A stretch of 64,000 bases of DNA from Pristionchus mayeri (Eukaryota > Nematoda > Chromadorea > Rhabditida > Neodiplogasteridae). The position numbers were made by a program, and so were the translations under genes. The stretch lies in assembly GCA_036245805.1 (NCBI GenBank), contig BTRK01000002.1, positions 16,237,067 through 16,301,066 of the forward strand. The letters are read 5' to 3'. Shown in pieces: positions 21,540 to 32,030 of the stretch; the stretch's first letter is position 1, and every line of letters begins with the position of its first letter. The notes under the pieces were generated by a model. The model had not been told where the DNA came from, did no database searches, and saw nothing but the letters and a program-made list of their open reading frames with translations.

Positions 21540-21637
21540 TATCCTGTTATACAGGAAAACCTGTATGATACATGAAAACCTGTGTGATACAGGAAAACCT
21601 GTATGATACATGAAAACCTGTGTGATACAGGAAAAGC
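21540..21637. repeat. 19-bp tandem repeat
   Basis: Four to five tandem copies of a unit close to CCTGTRTGATACAKGAAAA, alternating between two variants so that the higher-order period is 38 bp. Partial inverted copy just to the left (21522-21545). Confidence 0.75.
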
Positions 21638-21740
21638 TGCAAAAAAAGGTTCAATAATTTATACAGAAATAGTTCTTAGTGTTACAAATTTATGATTGCT
21701 TTACATGAAATTTACAAGATCCATTCGACATGAAGATTAT

Positions 21741-23720
21741 CGGAGAAAGTAGATCATCGTCCGATCCATTGCGAGTGTAGCGAGATAGATGAAGAGAGGA
21801 AGGAAGGAAGGCAAGACAGAATGGGCGACGTCTGCTTTACTTGAGGGGATATTGTTGAAAGGGGGACTGTAGTGAGAAGAGCCGTGGATGGGGGTATTTA
21901 CGAACCGGTTTGGGTAGGGGAGGACCGCCATCGTCAGAGGAGAATCCAGAGTCGGGAGTGGAGGGGGAGAGAGATTCAGACGAATCCTTCCGAGGAGGCT
22001 ACAATCATCCAATCATTCACAAACCACATCGTAGCTGTTATCTTTCCTAGATTTATGGACGAAAACGTGAACGACACTTTCACTGGTACTCCATCATAGA
22101 CTGGCTCGGATACAGTATACCCTGAACACTTACTGTAGTGAGGAAAGAGCAGTCGATGGAAGGAAGAGCGACTGGTCGATGGAGTCGAGAATGAGAGGGA
22201 GGTACAGAGGAAGGAATGGACTTAACTACCTGAAGAGGAGGGAATGAGGGAAGGAGGAAGAGGATCGAGAAGGGAGGGAAGGACTGACCAAGTCATCTGT
22301 GAACACTCCCACATCACAGGAGCAGCTTGCGACGAGGAATGATGTCCATGAGAGAACTGGAGACGGGACAAGAGAGAGTGAGAAGAACCATGAGGAGAGT
22401 TAACTGGATCTGGGCTCGAGATCTGGAAGAGAAGAGGGATTGAGGGAATGATGAAGGGAGGAGGAGGAGTATGGAGACGAACCTATCGATCGTAGTGAAG
22501 AAGTGAGTAGAACTCTGGAGGATTGGATAGAAAGTGAGGAATAGCGCAGAGATGGAAAGGTACATCACACGACGGAGATGAGTAGTCAGAAGAGACTAAA
22601 GAGATCAAACATCAATCGGATACTGTTTCTTCGAAAAAAAAACAACGTGGGTAGTAATTGACTGCAATTTTTGCTCTGATATGAAACTGTTAAATTAAAC
22701 GGGAGTCCCCCCCTCCCCTTCAATCTCAGCAACTCCTTCCCCACAGTCTATTGACACCTCTTCCCTTCTACTTGTAGCTGCTTCTATCCATTACTCCTTC
22801 CCTTCTCCCTTCTCACCTTCAATGATCCGTCTCCCTGCTTCGTATCATTGCTACTCCCTCGAGTGTCGATTCGTGATCTGCTTTCTTCCCTTGGAAGAAT
22901 GCCAGAGATCGCAGTGCTCCCTCTCTGTCTCTCCTGTAATCAACCCCTTTCCGACAACCCTTACGTGAATGATTCCTCTCCCCCTCCCCTCTCCTTGTAA
23001 GTTTTGCTTTCCTCAAAGGTACGCACAAGGCCTCCGTCAATTATCTCTCTTGCACAATTGCGTGGGTTCTCATAATTTCCCATCCGTTGACTTACTTGGT
23101 GATCATGAGATATTTGGGAGTCTCTGGCATGAAAACGAGGAAGATCGTGGAGAGAACTCCCACTGGGAAAGGAATAAAGAGAAGCAGGGGCAGAGAATGA
23201 CCTGAGAAGAGAGAGGAGATTAGAGATCAAAGGTCATCCTCACCCAGGAGAGACTCGTGTCCAAGGGAGGGGGGGCATCCCAATCAGACACATAACTGTA
23301 TCCCGTGGAGAAGAGAGACGAGAGAGTGCCTCGCAGATGGGTGGGAGCGCACTCCTGTAGAACGGTAGAGTTACTGTGCATTGAGATAGAAGGGAATAGT
23401 ACGGTAGTGGAGGTTGCATATGGTTACTGTGTGAGAGGGTACGGTACCTGGAGATAAAGAATGAGTGCTGCATCGGAGAGTGGTGAGAAGAAAGCCATGA
23501 TGATTCTTCCGACGATCATCAATTCAGGGAAGGGAGGGAGAGTTGTCGAAAGAGTCTGGAGGGCTGAGGCAGATGACATCATCACGATCGAAGCGATGTA
23601 GGCAACTGAAATAGAGACCATCCCATTCCCAGTCGGTCGGAGATCGCTGTCCATTCGGCATATGATAGTGGCTGTTCCCTCCCCCTCGCTCCCCCCCCCC
23701 TCCCTCACTGGCACTTCCTT
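21741..23720 (-). CDS. Sugar-porter-like MFS transporter
   Basis: A multi-span membrane transporter of the major facilitator superfamily. Exons supported by splice sites and family motifs: 23605-23448 (ELMIVGRIIMAF, ends LYLQ), 23354-23244 (ECAPTHLRGTLSS), 23201-23096 (VFMPETPKYLMIT), 22933-22817 (FFQGKKADHESTLE, the central loop), 22595-22483 (TM7-like), 22422-22318 (TM8 and SLMDIIPRRKLLL). More C-terminal helices are probably encoded at 22046-21741 but exon limits are unclear, and the N-terminal exon is not resolved. The exon at 23354-23244 reads out of phase with the next unless one base is added in its run of seven C; an in-frame TGA also appears near 22820. It may be a pseudogene or carry sequence errors. 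Substrate unknown. Confidence 0.55.
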
Positions 23721-24115
23721 CCGAGTCGATCGCATACCATGGCAGAGAGGAAAGCTCCCGCCATTTGTGCTGCGTGCCATACATTGTTCATTCCAGACTT
23801 GAAGAACAATAATCACCCTCATTATCACCCCCTCCCTTCCCTCTATTCCTGCATACCTCCATCCCTACAAGCAGGAGAAACCTTCCGACTCCGCCTCGTC
23901 CTCGTACTCGTCACTGCTGCTCAGGAGAGAGGTCTACAAATAAATGTCCCAATATTAAAAAAAAAAGATGATCATCGAAATAACATTCCTAAATTCATTT
24001 CTGTAACTTTTCAGGTTGAAGTGCGTTCTGGTGCACCCAACGAGATATAATGGTCCCATTCTAAAAAAATAGTGGTCCCATAAAAAAATTGATGGTCCCT
24101 CGGGACTACTATAAT
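23721..24115. other. Region between MFS gene and satellite
   Basis: A run of C (about 23691-23700) lies at the border. The N-terminal exon of the MFS gene may be here (about 23870-23920, minus strand), but I cannot support a specific exon. Three repeats of TGGTCCC at 24050-24100. Confidence 0.3.
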
Positions 24116-24693
24116 GATGAATGAGGAAAGAAGAGGATAATGAGTGATTGGATTCTTTATCTGATCACATTATTGGAAGGTTCTTCTGGTTTAGCACCAA
24201 AAATATGATCAATTCAGCAACAAATGCCATCGGACGCGAGCGAGGAATCGATGAATGAGGAAAGAAGAGGATAATGAGTGATTGGATTCTTCATCTGATC
24301 ACATTATTGAAAGGTTCTTCTGGTTTAGCACCAAAAATATGATCAATTCAGCAACAAATGCCATCGGACGCGAGCGAGGAATCGATGAATGAGGAAAGAA
24401 GAGGATAATGAGTGATTGGATTCTTCATCTGATCACATTATTGGAAGGTTCTTCTGGTTTAGCACCAAAAATATGATCAATTCAGCAACAAATGCCATCG
24501 GACGCGAGCGAGGAATCGATGAATAAGGAAAGAAGAGGATAATGAGTGATTGGATTCTTCATCTGATCACATTATTGGAAGGTTCTTCTGGTTTAGCACC
24601 AAAAATATGATCAATTCAGCAACAAATGCCATCGGACGCGAGCGAGGAATCGATGAATGAGGAAAGAAGAGGAGAACGAGTGATTTGATGCTT
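24116..24693. repeat. 134-bp satellite, left block
   Basis: Unit starts at 24116, 24250, 24384, 24518 and 24652, an exact 134-bp period; copies differ by only a few bases. Stops within a unit at ...GATGCTT (24693). The same unit resumes at 27632. Confidence 0.95.
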
Positions 24694-25198
24694 ATAAAGA
24701 ATCAGGATGAGCTAGGGTAAGATAGACAGGAGTAGTGACGACTCGAGAAGAAGGGCGACTGCTAGAAGACAGACGAGAACAAATAACCCACAACTCCCAC
24801 AAGCGTCCCTGACTTCCCAACACTCACTGCTTCTTTAGTACTTCAACAACTGCCTTTATCGGGCGACGAGTAACCAAAAAGCACACAAATCAGAATGAAG
24901 CTCCTTGCGGAGCGAACAAGGGGCGGAGTCTCCTCCTCTCCCCCTCGGACCGTGAGAGAAAAGGCGCGAGAAAATGGCTCCCCCTCTCTGCCCCACCGGC
25001 ATGGTGGGGCGAAAGAGGGGGTCACCTGTCTCACGCATTAGCGTACAGTCCGAGGGGCGACAGGAAGATGTGCAACAACGAAAGCAACGAATGAAAGTAA
25101 CGATGGAGAGTAACGGTGGAGACTAACGAGAGGTCACGAAGGGGGAACGACGATCGGACTAGTAGAGGGGAATGCGACGACGGGCTGTGGACGAGCAT

Positions 25199-25910
25199 CT
25201 AGTTCTGCAGCATCTGGTTCGATGGGCATAGCCCGCGTTTGTGGTCCTTCATGCCACAAACCTCACACGAGGTCTTGTTGCACTTCAGATCGTCGTGTCT
25301 CTGGATGGGTCGCGTGCAGCGAAGGCAACGGTTCTTCTTTGCCAGTGTCTCGCGGCGCACCATACGAGAGGTGACATTCGGGCAGAAGGCCGAAATGTGG
25401 CCGTCGTGGGAGCAGTAGAAGAACCTATTGTCCGGTGTAACGACGACACGGGCCTTCTTGATGGCGGGAGTGTTGTACACGAACTGGCTGGTGTACTGTC
25501 CGCTCGTGGCGGGAAACTGTCCGTTTCCAGCCACGTGACAGCCGACAGTAGGAACGGCCTGGGAATGCTGCATGTACCCGGTGTGCACAGTCTGCGTCTG
25601 CATACCGCCTTGTGGGGGAATGTAGCCTTGCATGACTTGCTGGCCCATCATTGGGAATCCCGCATTCGTCACAGTCGTTCCCTGTTCGGGAAAGGAGTCT
25701 TCAGAGGATGTATCCTCCTCGAGCTGCCGTCGTGTTGCCAGTACGGTCGACACAATTGCCGTGAGGCGTTGATCGAGCAGCAGGCAGGTCGACGGCTGAC
25801 TCTACGATGTCTCTCACTGCCACAGCCGTCAGGAGGGGTTCGGGACCCAGAAGCGCGGCCTCTCTAGCTGCCTCCTCGTTCTTCTCTTGTTGGATCTCCA
25901 TGTTATCCAT
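25199..25910 (-). pseudogene. BEL/Pao-type gag, C-terminal zinc-finger region
   Basis: Starts MDNMEIQQEKNEEAAREA and, after a frame change near 25780, ends in a 184-residue frame with a glutamine/methionine-rich middle and three Cys/His clusters: FYCSHDGHISAFC, CLRCTRPIQRHDDLKC and CEVCGMKDHKRGLC. This C-C-H-C pattern with an intervening arginine stretch matches Gag proteins of BEL/Pao retrotransposons, where it binds RNA. No capsid-like domain is present, so the gene is shortened as well as frameshifted. Confidence 0.6.
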
Positions 25911-26065
25911 GTAGGATGGAACACTATCCGACTACTACAGAGACTAACAGAGCGACTGAAGAGATAGCAGGAGTAGGTGGCGGGGTCAGAATATGTAAAG
26001 GGCAGGTAGAGGGCGCAGGGGCCAGAGAATCTAAGGGAGAGGAGCAAGGAAGGAGTGAATGTCAC

Positions 26066-27600
26066 TCATAGCTCTTTCTGAGGCGGTTTGAATGAGCCTC
26101 TTCTCCGCATTCTCAGTAAAGAGGCGCCCATTCTAGGAAGGAAGGAGGGGAGACAGAGTACGGTAAGGGCAACACAGATAGCAACGATCATTAGACATAT
26201 CAAACTGCTGATCCAGTAGTGGAGGAACACTGACCCCACATGGGACAGATCGGGCCAGTTGATTTCCGTTCCGTTCCAGCTGATACCCTGAGTGAATATG
26301 GATTCAGTCTGCATTCCAGCATACTTGAGATTCCCCGAAAGTTGGATGGGATCTCCGCATGAGGAGAGACACCTTTCATTCACAGTTGCAGAGCTGAACG
26401 ACAGCGCTCTTTCAGTACTCACGCCATTGGTATCACATGAAATCGAGAAGGAGTCTCCGGGGCATTGAATGATGGCCATTCCCTTTCCTTCTCTAGTGAG
26501 GCAACTGAACATGACCCTCGCCCCCTTCACACAGTTGTAACAGCCAACTGCCGCGCTTGTTGATATCGCGCACTGAATGTTCTCGACTTCGAGATGGTCT
26601 ATCTCCATCTGTTTCGCTTTGATCACGACGACGATTTCAGTGGAAACAGATTGGTACAGTGAGACAATTGGCACACCATTTGCAGCTCGCAGCTTCATCT
26701 GCGGAGTGATCAATGGGAAGACCTTATCGAGAGAGAAGTTCCCTTGCAATCTACTCTGTTTGCACTCACAGTGGGCCGTCTTTTCCGCCGTCACACACTT
26801 GCAACTCTCTTCCCCCGTGCAATTCATGTTCTCCGCGTTTTCTCTCGTCTCACAAAGAACATTAGCGGGATGGGTCAGAAGGGCCATCTTCTCTTCTGTC
26901 TCTGAGAGTATAAAAGGGCGACTCAGGAGAGGAATGGGAGGAACAGCGAAATTGGTCAGCTCCAACTCGTACGGTCCCGTGAACTTCATTCGGACATTAG
27001 GCCGAAGTGAGAAGGTTTCCACCTCAGTCTCATTTCCAATAGTCAGGGAAACTTGAACCGACACTGCAGGTTTCCAGAAGGGGCAATCGAACGAACGGTA
27101 GATCACTTCGGACCTTGGTTCGCAGAAAGTTCTGTAGAAGAGACACCCCGAGCTTGGCCAAAAGCAATCGCAGCCGAGCCCCCCGCAGGACTCAGCGCAT
27201 GCGGAATGCCCGGGGAACGCGTTTCCAGGCTCCAGTTCCGGGATCAGCGAGGAAGAAGTGACGTTCTCGCACTTTGGATGTACACACGTACCCATGTGCG
27301 CGCATCGATTAGCGTAGACGTACTTCACCTCAGTATCTCTGTGGTATCCCCGAGTCTCCTGCTCACATCGCATAGCTGTCTCTTTGACCTCTACTCTCAG
27401 CTGACCAACGGTCGAGCCATTGACACAGAGAGATACACGCGTCACTGGAGATGGGATTGATCTTGAGCATGCTCAGTACTCGATCGGTACACTTCCCCTT
27501 CTCACACATTCTGCTAGCACCCGTCAGTTCGATTACGTCTGGGCATGCATTCGCAGTTGAAAGAGAGAAGAGAATGACCAGGGAGAGGAAGATGATGGTT
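26066..27600 (-). pseudogene. Envelope glycoprotein, phlebovirus Gc (class II fusion) type
   Basis: Envelope genes of this type are known in nematode BEL/Pao elements of the Cer7 kind. The main frame (459 codons, to stop at 26066) is very cysteine-rich, contains CGGLGCDCFWPSSGC as in phlebovirus Gc-like proteins, and ends with a hydrophobic membrane anchor (SLICLMIVAICVALTVL) and a short basic tail. A signal-peptide-like start (FLSLVILFSLSTANA) lies just upstream at about 27600-27540 but in another frame, so the gene carries a frame break near 27440 and is probably not functional as it stands. Class II fusion proteins merge membranes; here it would allow cell-to-cell spread if intact (inference). 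Confidence 0.7.
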
Positions 27601-27631
27601 CTAATGGGTTTGTGTCTCTGTAAGACTCTGT

Positions 27632-28833
27632 CATCTGATCACATTATTGGAAGGTTCTTCTGGTTTAGCACCAAAAATATGATCAATTCAGCAGCAAATG
27701 CCATCGGACGCGAGCGAGGAATCGATGAATGAGGAAAGAAGAGGATAATGAGTGATTGGATGCTTCATCTGATCACATTATTGGAAGGTTCTTCTGGTTT
27801 AGCACCAAAAATATGATCAATTCAGCAGCAAATGCCATCGGACGCGAGCGAGGAATCGATGAATGAGGAAAGAAGAGGAGAACGAGTGATTTGATGCTTC
27901 ATCTGATCACATTATTGAAAGGTTCTTCTGGTTTAGCACCAAAAATATGATCAATTCAGCAGCAAATGTCATCGGACGCGAGCGAGGAATCGATGAATGA
28001 GGAAAGAAGAGGATAATGAGTGATTGGATGCTTCATCTGATCACATTATTGGAAGGTTCTTCTGGTTTAGCACCAAAAATATGATCAATTCAGCAGCAAA
28101 TGCCATCGGACGCGAGCGAGGAATCGATGAATGAGGAAAGAAGAGGATAATGAGTGATTGGATGCTTCATCTGATCACATTATTGGAAGGTTCTTCTGGT
28201 TTAGCACCAAAAATATGATCAATTCAGCAGCAAATGCCATCGGACGCGAGCAAGAAATCGATGAATGAGGAAAGAAGAGGGGAATGAGTGACTGGATTCT
28301 TCATCTGATCACATTATTGGAAGGTTCTTCTGGTTTAGCACCAAAAATATGATCAATTCAGCAGCAAATGTCATCGGACGCGAGCGAGGAATCGATGAAT
28401 GAGGAAAGAAGATGAGAATGAGTGATTGGATGCTTCATCTGATCACATTATTGGAAGGTTCTTCTGGTTTAGCACCAAAAATATGATCAATTCAGCAGCA
28501 AATGCCATCGGACGCGAGCGAGGAATCGATGAATGAGGAAAGAAGAGGAGAATGAGTGATTGGATGCTTCATCTGATCACATTATTGGAAGGTTCTTCTG
28601 GTTTAGCTCCAAAAATATGATCAATTCAGCAGCAAATGCCATCGGACGCGAGCGAGGAATCGATGAATGAGGAAAGAAGAGGAGAATGAGTGATTGGATG
28701 CTTCATCTGATGACATTATTAGAAGGTTCTTCTGGTTTAGCTCCAAAAATATGATCAATTCAGCAACAAATGCCATCGGACGCGAGCAAGAAATCGATGA
28801 ATGAGGAAAGAAGAGGAGAATGAGTGATTGGAT
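27632..28833. repeat. 134-bp satellite, right block
   Basis: About nine tandem copies of the same 134-bp unit (for example at 27724 and 27858). The first copy begins at TCATCTGATC, exactly where the left block breaks off. Copies here carry CAGCAGC where most left copies have CAGCAAC. Confidence 0.95.
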
Positions 28834-28873
28834 GAGTGACTCCATTAGCGTGTTCGAATGGTCAGCGAACATA

Positions 28874-30220
28874 CAGTATCGATCATAAGTCATCGTCCAA
28901 AACTTCCGAGCTCTGCAATTTTTGAACCAGATGCACGCTCCGGCTGAAATTTTAAAGTTAGATAAGAAATTCATCGGGGAATACGGTGAGCTTATTTAGA
29001 CCTCTTCAAAATTTCTAGCTCTTGCATAGTGATGACGCAATCACAATGCACTTTCTTGAAATGGATTATTTGCTCGGAGAAATTTTTCGTGCTTACCGAA
29101 CTTTCTGAGAGTTGAGAGGTGTCATATGACTACACAGAAAACAATTTTCAAGTTGGTGCGACTTCGCGCCTTTTTGCTGCAGACGCTGAAAGTTGGAAGC
29201 TGCAAATTTATAACTCAGCTTCTAGAGAAGCTAGAGACTCGTGCAAAGCAGGAAAATGATTCTTATTATGACCCTAGATTATCCTGAAAGTTTGGTATTG
29301 ATTGCACATCATTTGCCCCCAGGGCTCGAAAAAGTCACTTTTTTGGATGGCCCAACTTTGGCCACTTACCGTCTCAAGGACGAATTTGCATAAAATCTGG
29401 TTCCTGCACAGTAACGCTCAAAAACCATCAGCAAAACGATTCCCAACTTTTGGTAGGGTTAGCTTCACTAACCGGACCATGGTGTTCGCTCAAAGAGCAC
29501 GCGCTGCTCAAATAAGGCGTGCGTCTCTCTTCACACCGCTCCCTCTCCTCTCTCCCGTCGTGTAGGGAAATGACGCGCGCGCTAGAGGAGCGCGCGTCCG
29601 TAAATCGATCGCAATGGTCCGGTAAGTGAAGCTAACCCTACCAAAACTTTGGAATCGTTTTGCTGATTGTTTTTGAGCGTTACTGTGCAGGAACCAGATT
29701 TTATGCAAATTCGTCCTTGAGACGGTAAGTGGCCAAAGTTGGGACATCCAAAAAAGTGACTTTTTCGTGCCCTGGGGGCAAATGATGTGCGATCAATACC
29801 AAACTTTCAGGATAATCTAGGGTCATAATAAGAATCATTTTCCTGCTTTGCACGAGTCTCTAGCTTCTCTAGAAGCTGAGTTATAAATTTGCAGCTTCCA
29901 ACTTTCAGCGTCTGCAGCAAAAAGGCGCGAAGTCGCAGCAACTTGAAAATTGTTTTCTGAGTAGTCCTATAACACCTCTCAACCCTCAGAAAGTTCGGTA
30001 AGCACGAAAAATTTTTCCGAGCGAATAATCCATTTCAAAAAAGAGCATTGTGCTTGCGTCATCACTATGCAAGATCTAGAAATGTTGAAGAGGTCTATAT
30101 AAGCTCACCGTATTCCCCGAAGAATTTCATGTCTAAATTTAAAATTTCAGCCGGAGTGTACATCTGGTTCAAAAATTACTGAGCTCGGAAGTTTTGGACG
30201 ATGACTTATGATCGATACTG
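28874..30220. mobile_element. TA-flanked foldback element
   Basis: 1347 bp; two arms of about 640 bp, inverted with high identity, meet near 29560 around a short CG-rich spacer. Ends CAGTATCGATCATAAG with TA on each side (28872-28873, 30221-30222), which fits a Tc1/mariner-type MITE. No coding sequence. Confidence 0.8.
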
Positions 30221-30576
30221 TAGATCGACATGCTGATACAGAGGAAGAACATTCTAGAAGGTCACTGACCGGTGCATAAAAGGCTCACTGAGTACCACTC
30301 ATTCACCATTGTCGACCTAAGGAATCGCGCTCTCATTCGCCCTCCTGATCGATTTGACCCTTCTACATTCCGTCGTTCCCGCTCATTGTCAACAGCCAGC
30401 CGATCCTCAACGGAAGTACAGCAAGCAGCCTCAGACAGTCCCTATCGGAACTCACAGTCCGTGCGGCGTCTGGGGTTCTCCCATTTGTACAGTCCTTCAG
30501 AGGAAGGAGCCCAACCCCACGCAGAAGAAAGAAACAGAAAGATCAGAACAACTCTGATAGAGACAAAACACTTGTT

Positions 30577-32030
30577 GCTGACAATCAGGCAATTGTAAAA
30601 CACTCGTCGGGCCGAGGCCGAATCTCATTCCTTAATAACTTTTCCAGTAAATTCTCTACTCCCCTCATCCATCGTCAACAGCCCCCTCGTCCGCCTCCAC
30701 CGACTCCAGCCACGAACAAGCAGACTCAAAAGGAAAAAGGTATCGTATTCAATCCCTCTCTTGCTTTTCAGTCAACCCCTATCAGTCTCCCTCTCAATAC
30801 AATCCCGCTAACTCCTGCCCCCATTCGTAATCTCTCTCCAATCACAAATTCCAAGCTAGATCTCTCATCTCTCCACCCGAAACCAGCCCCTCGCCTCTCC
30901 ATTTTCACTAAGGAAGCCTTAGCTATCGAGACACCTCCTCTCAACTGTTCGTTCTCTTCGCCCGACCGGGCTATTATTGACCCTCCACTCACATCTATCT
31001 ATCGCCACCCTTCCCCCTCTGCCCCACCCCTTTCTGATTCTGATTCTCGTATATCGATTCCATTCAAAAGGAGAGCATTCCCATCGGCTCTAGCGAAACA
31101 AAACGAGAGAATTATCGCTTCTCGCAATCTCAAAGAGCAAATCTCTCAGACCCCGCCAATTACGGAACATAATTACAAGACACCAAGAGTGCAATTCGAA
31201 AGCAACAGAGCAATCATGAACAACGAATTGACGCCCGATATGGTGAAGGCATTCCCTACCTTCGATGGAGATAGTGAAACGCTTACTTCATACATGAAGG
31301 AATTCAATCGACATCTTAATGCATACAATTTGAACGCTATAAAAGCTCAAAAACTGCTACCTCTGAGACTAGTCGGTCGCGCGCGACGACTGTACGAATC
31401 ACTCCCTTTCGAGGACTGTTGTCCCGACATCCAATCACTACTCAATTTCCTTCAAAAAGGCTTGTCCACTCCGGGCAGCAAACGAACTGCAATTCAATCT
31501 CTCGAAGATGGTATCAAAAGTGATGAATCATTGGTAGATTTCGCGGAACGTGTGCGTCGCAATGTCGCAAAGGGATATTCCCAATTCAATGAGTCGGTCC
31601 AACAAAGTTTGATGATCGATAAATATATCAGTGGCATTCCTAAAATGCATTCAGCGGATTCAATCCATTCAATAGATCATAAAATCGCGATAGTCTCAGA
31701 GAGAATCGATCCAGGGATGGATATCAATATCAACGATCGTTCAATGGATTCGGAAACAAAAGATTCCAAAACGGAAATTATGACAAAAATCGTGCCGATC
31801 ATGGATACAATAGACGTGGAAATAATCAATTCTCAAGAGGCAGAGGCAATTTCACAAACCGAGGTGGATACAGAAATAATAATTCGCGTCAGTACAATAC
31901 TAACGATAGATCAAATTCACGTGATGGTGCCCGTGTATCATTCGATCGTTCTCCCAAGAGGGACTACTCAAGTGATCGTTCGGGTAGACCATTCCGATCA
32001 AATCGCCCGTATTTCAATACTCTCACTTTG
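30577..32030 (+). pseudogene. Gag of Ty3-like copy A
   Basis: An open frame from about 30577 without ATG encodes a proline-rich N-terminal region (RQQPPRPPPPTPATNK) and, from about 31210, a capsid-type domain (VKAFPTFDGDSETLTSYMKE and following helices) typical of Ty3 Gag. Near 31690 the frame changes by one base into an Arg/Gly/Asn-rich nucleic-acid-binding tail (NNQFSRGRGNFTNRGGYRN). This tail runs without a stop straight into the signal peptide of the glycoprotein. No CCHC knuckle is seen. An upstream piece at 30272-30570 in other frames may be the damaged N-terminus. Confidence 0.6.

Larger units (their letters stand above)
20684..21735. other. Intergenic region between THAP and MFS genes
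   Basis: No gene recognised. Contains a tRNA-like sequence and a short tandem repeat listed separately. The promoter of the minus-strand P2X7-tail/THAP gene should lie at about 20690-20900. Confidence 0.4.
24694..27631 (-). mobile_element. Retroelement fragment (BEL/Pao-like gag and envelope) inserted in satellite
   Basis: A 2.94 kb block that splits one 134-bp satellite unit without gain or loss of satellite bases. On the minus strand it holds an envelope-type gene, then 155 bp, then a gag-like gene, then about 500 bp of non-coding DNA. No LTR pair, protease, RT or integrase is seen. The order env before gag is the reverse of a normal provirus, so it is rearranged or the junction of two copies. 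Confidence 0.7.

Noticed and set aside
21540..21637. CRISPR-like array
   Set aside because: Unit of 19 bp with no spacers; a simple tandem repeat in a eukaryotic genome.
25241..25867. 208-codon plus-strand open frame
   Set aside because: Antisense of the gag-like zinc-finger gene; no motif of its own.
26577..27460. Long plus-strand frames over the envelope gene
   Set aside because: Shadow frames of the minus-strand envelope, which carries the signal peptide, cysteine pattern and anchor.
24116..28833. CRISPR-like or gene array
   Set aside because: 134-bp units are contiguous without unique spacers and have no stable reading frame, so this is satellite DNA.
28621..28974. 117-codon minus-strand frame in the satellite
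   Set aside because: Crosses from the 134-bp satellite into the foldback element; no coding logic.
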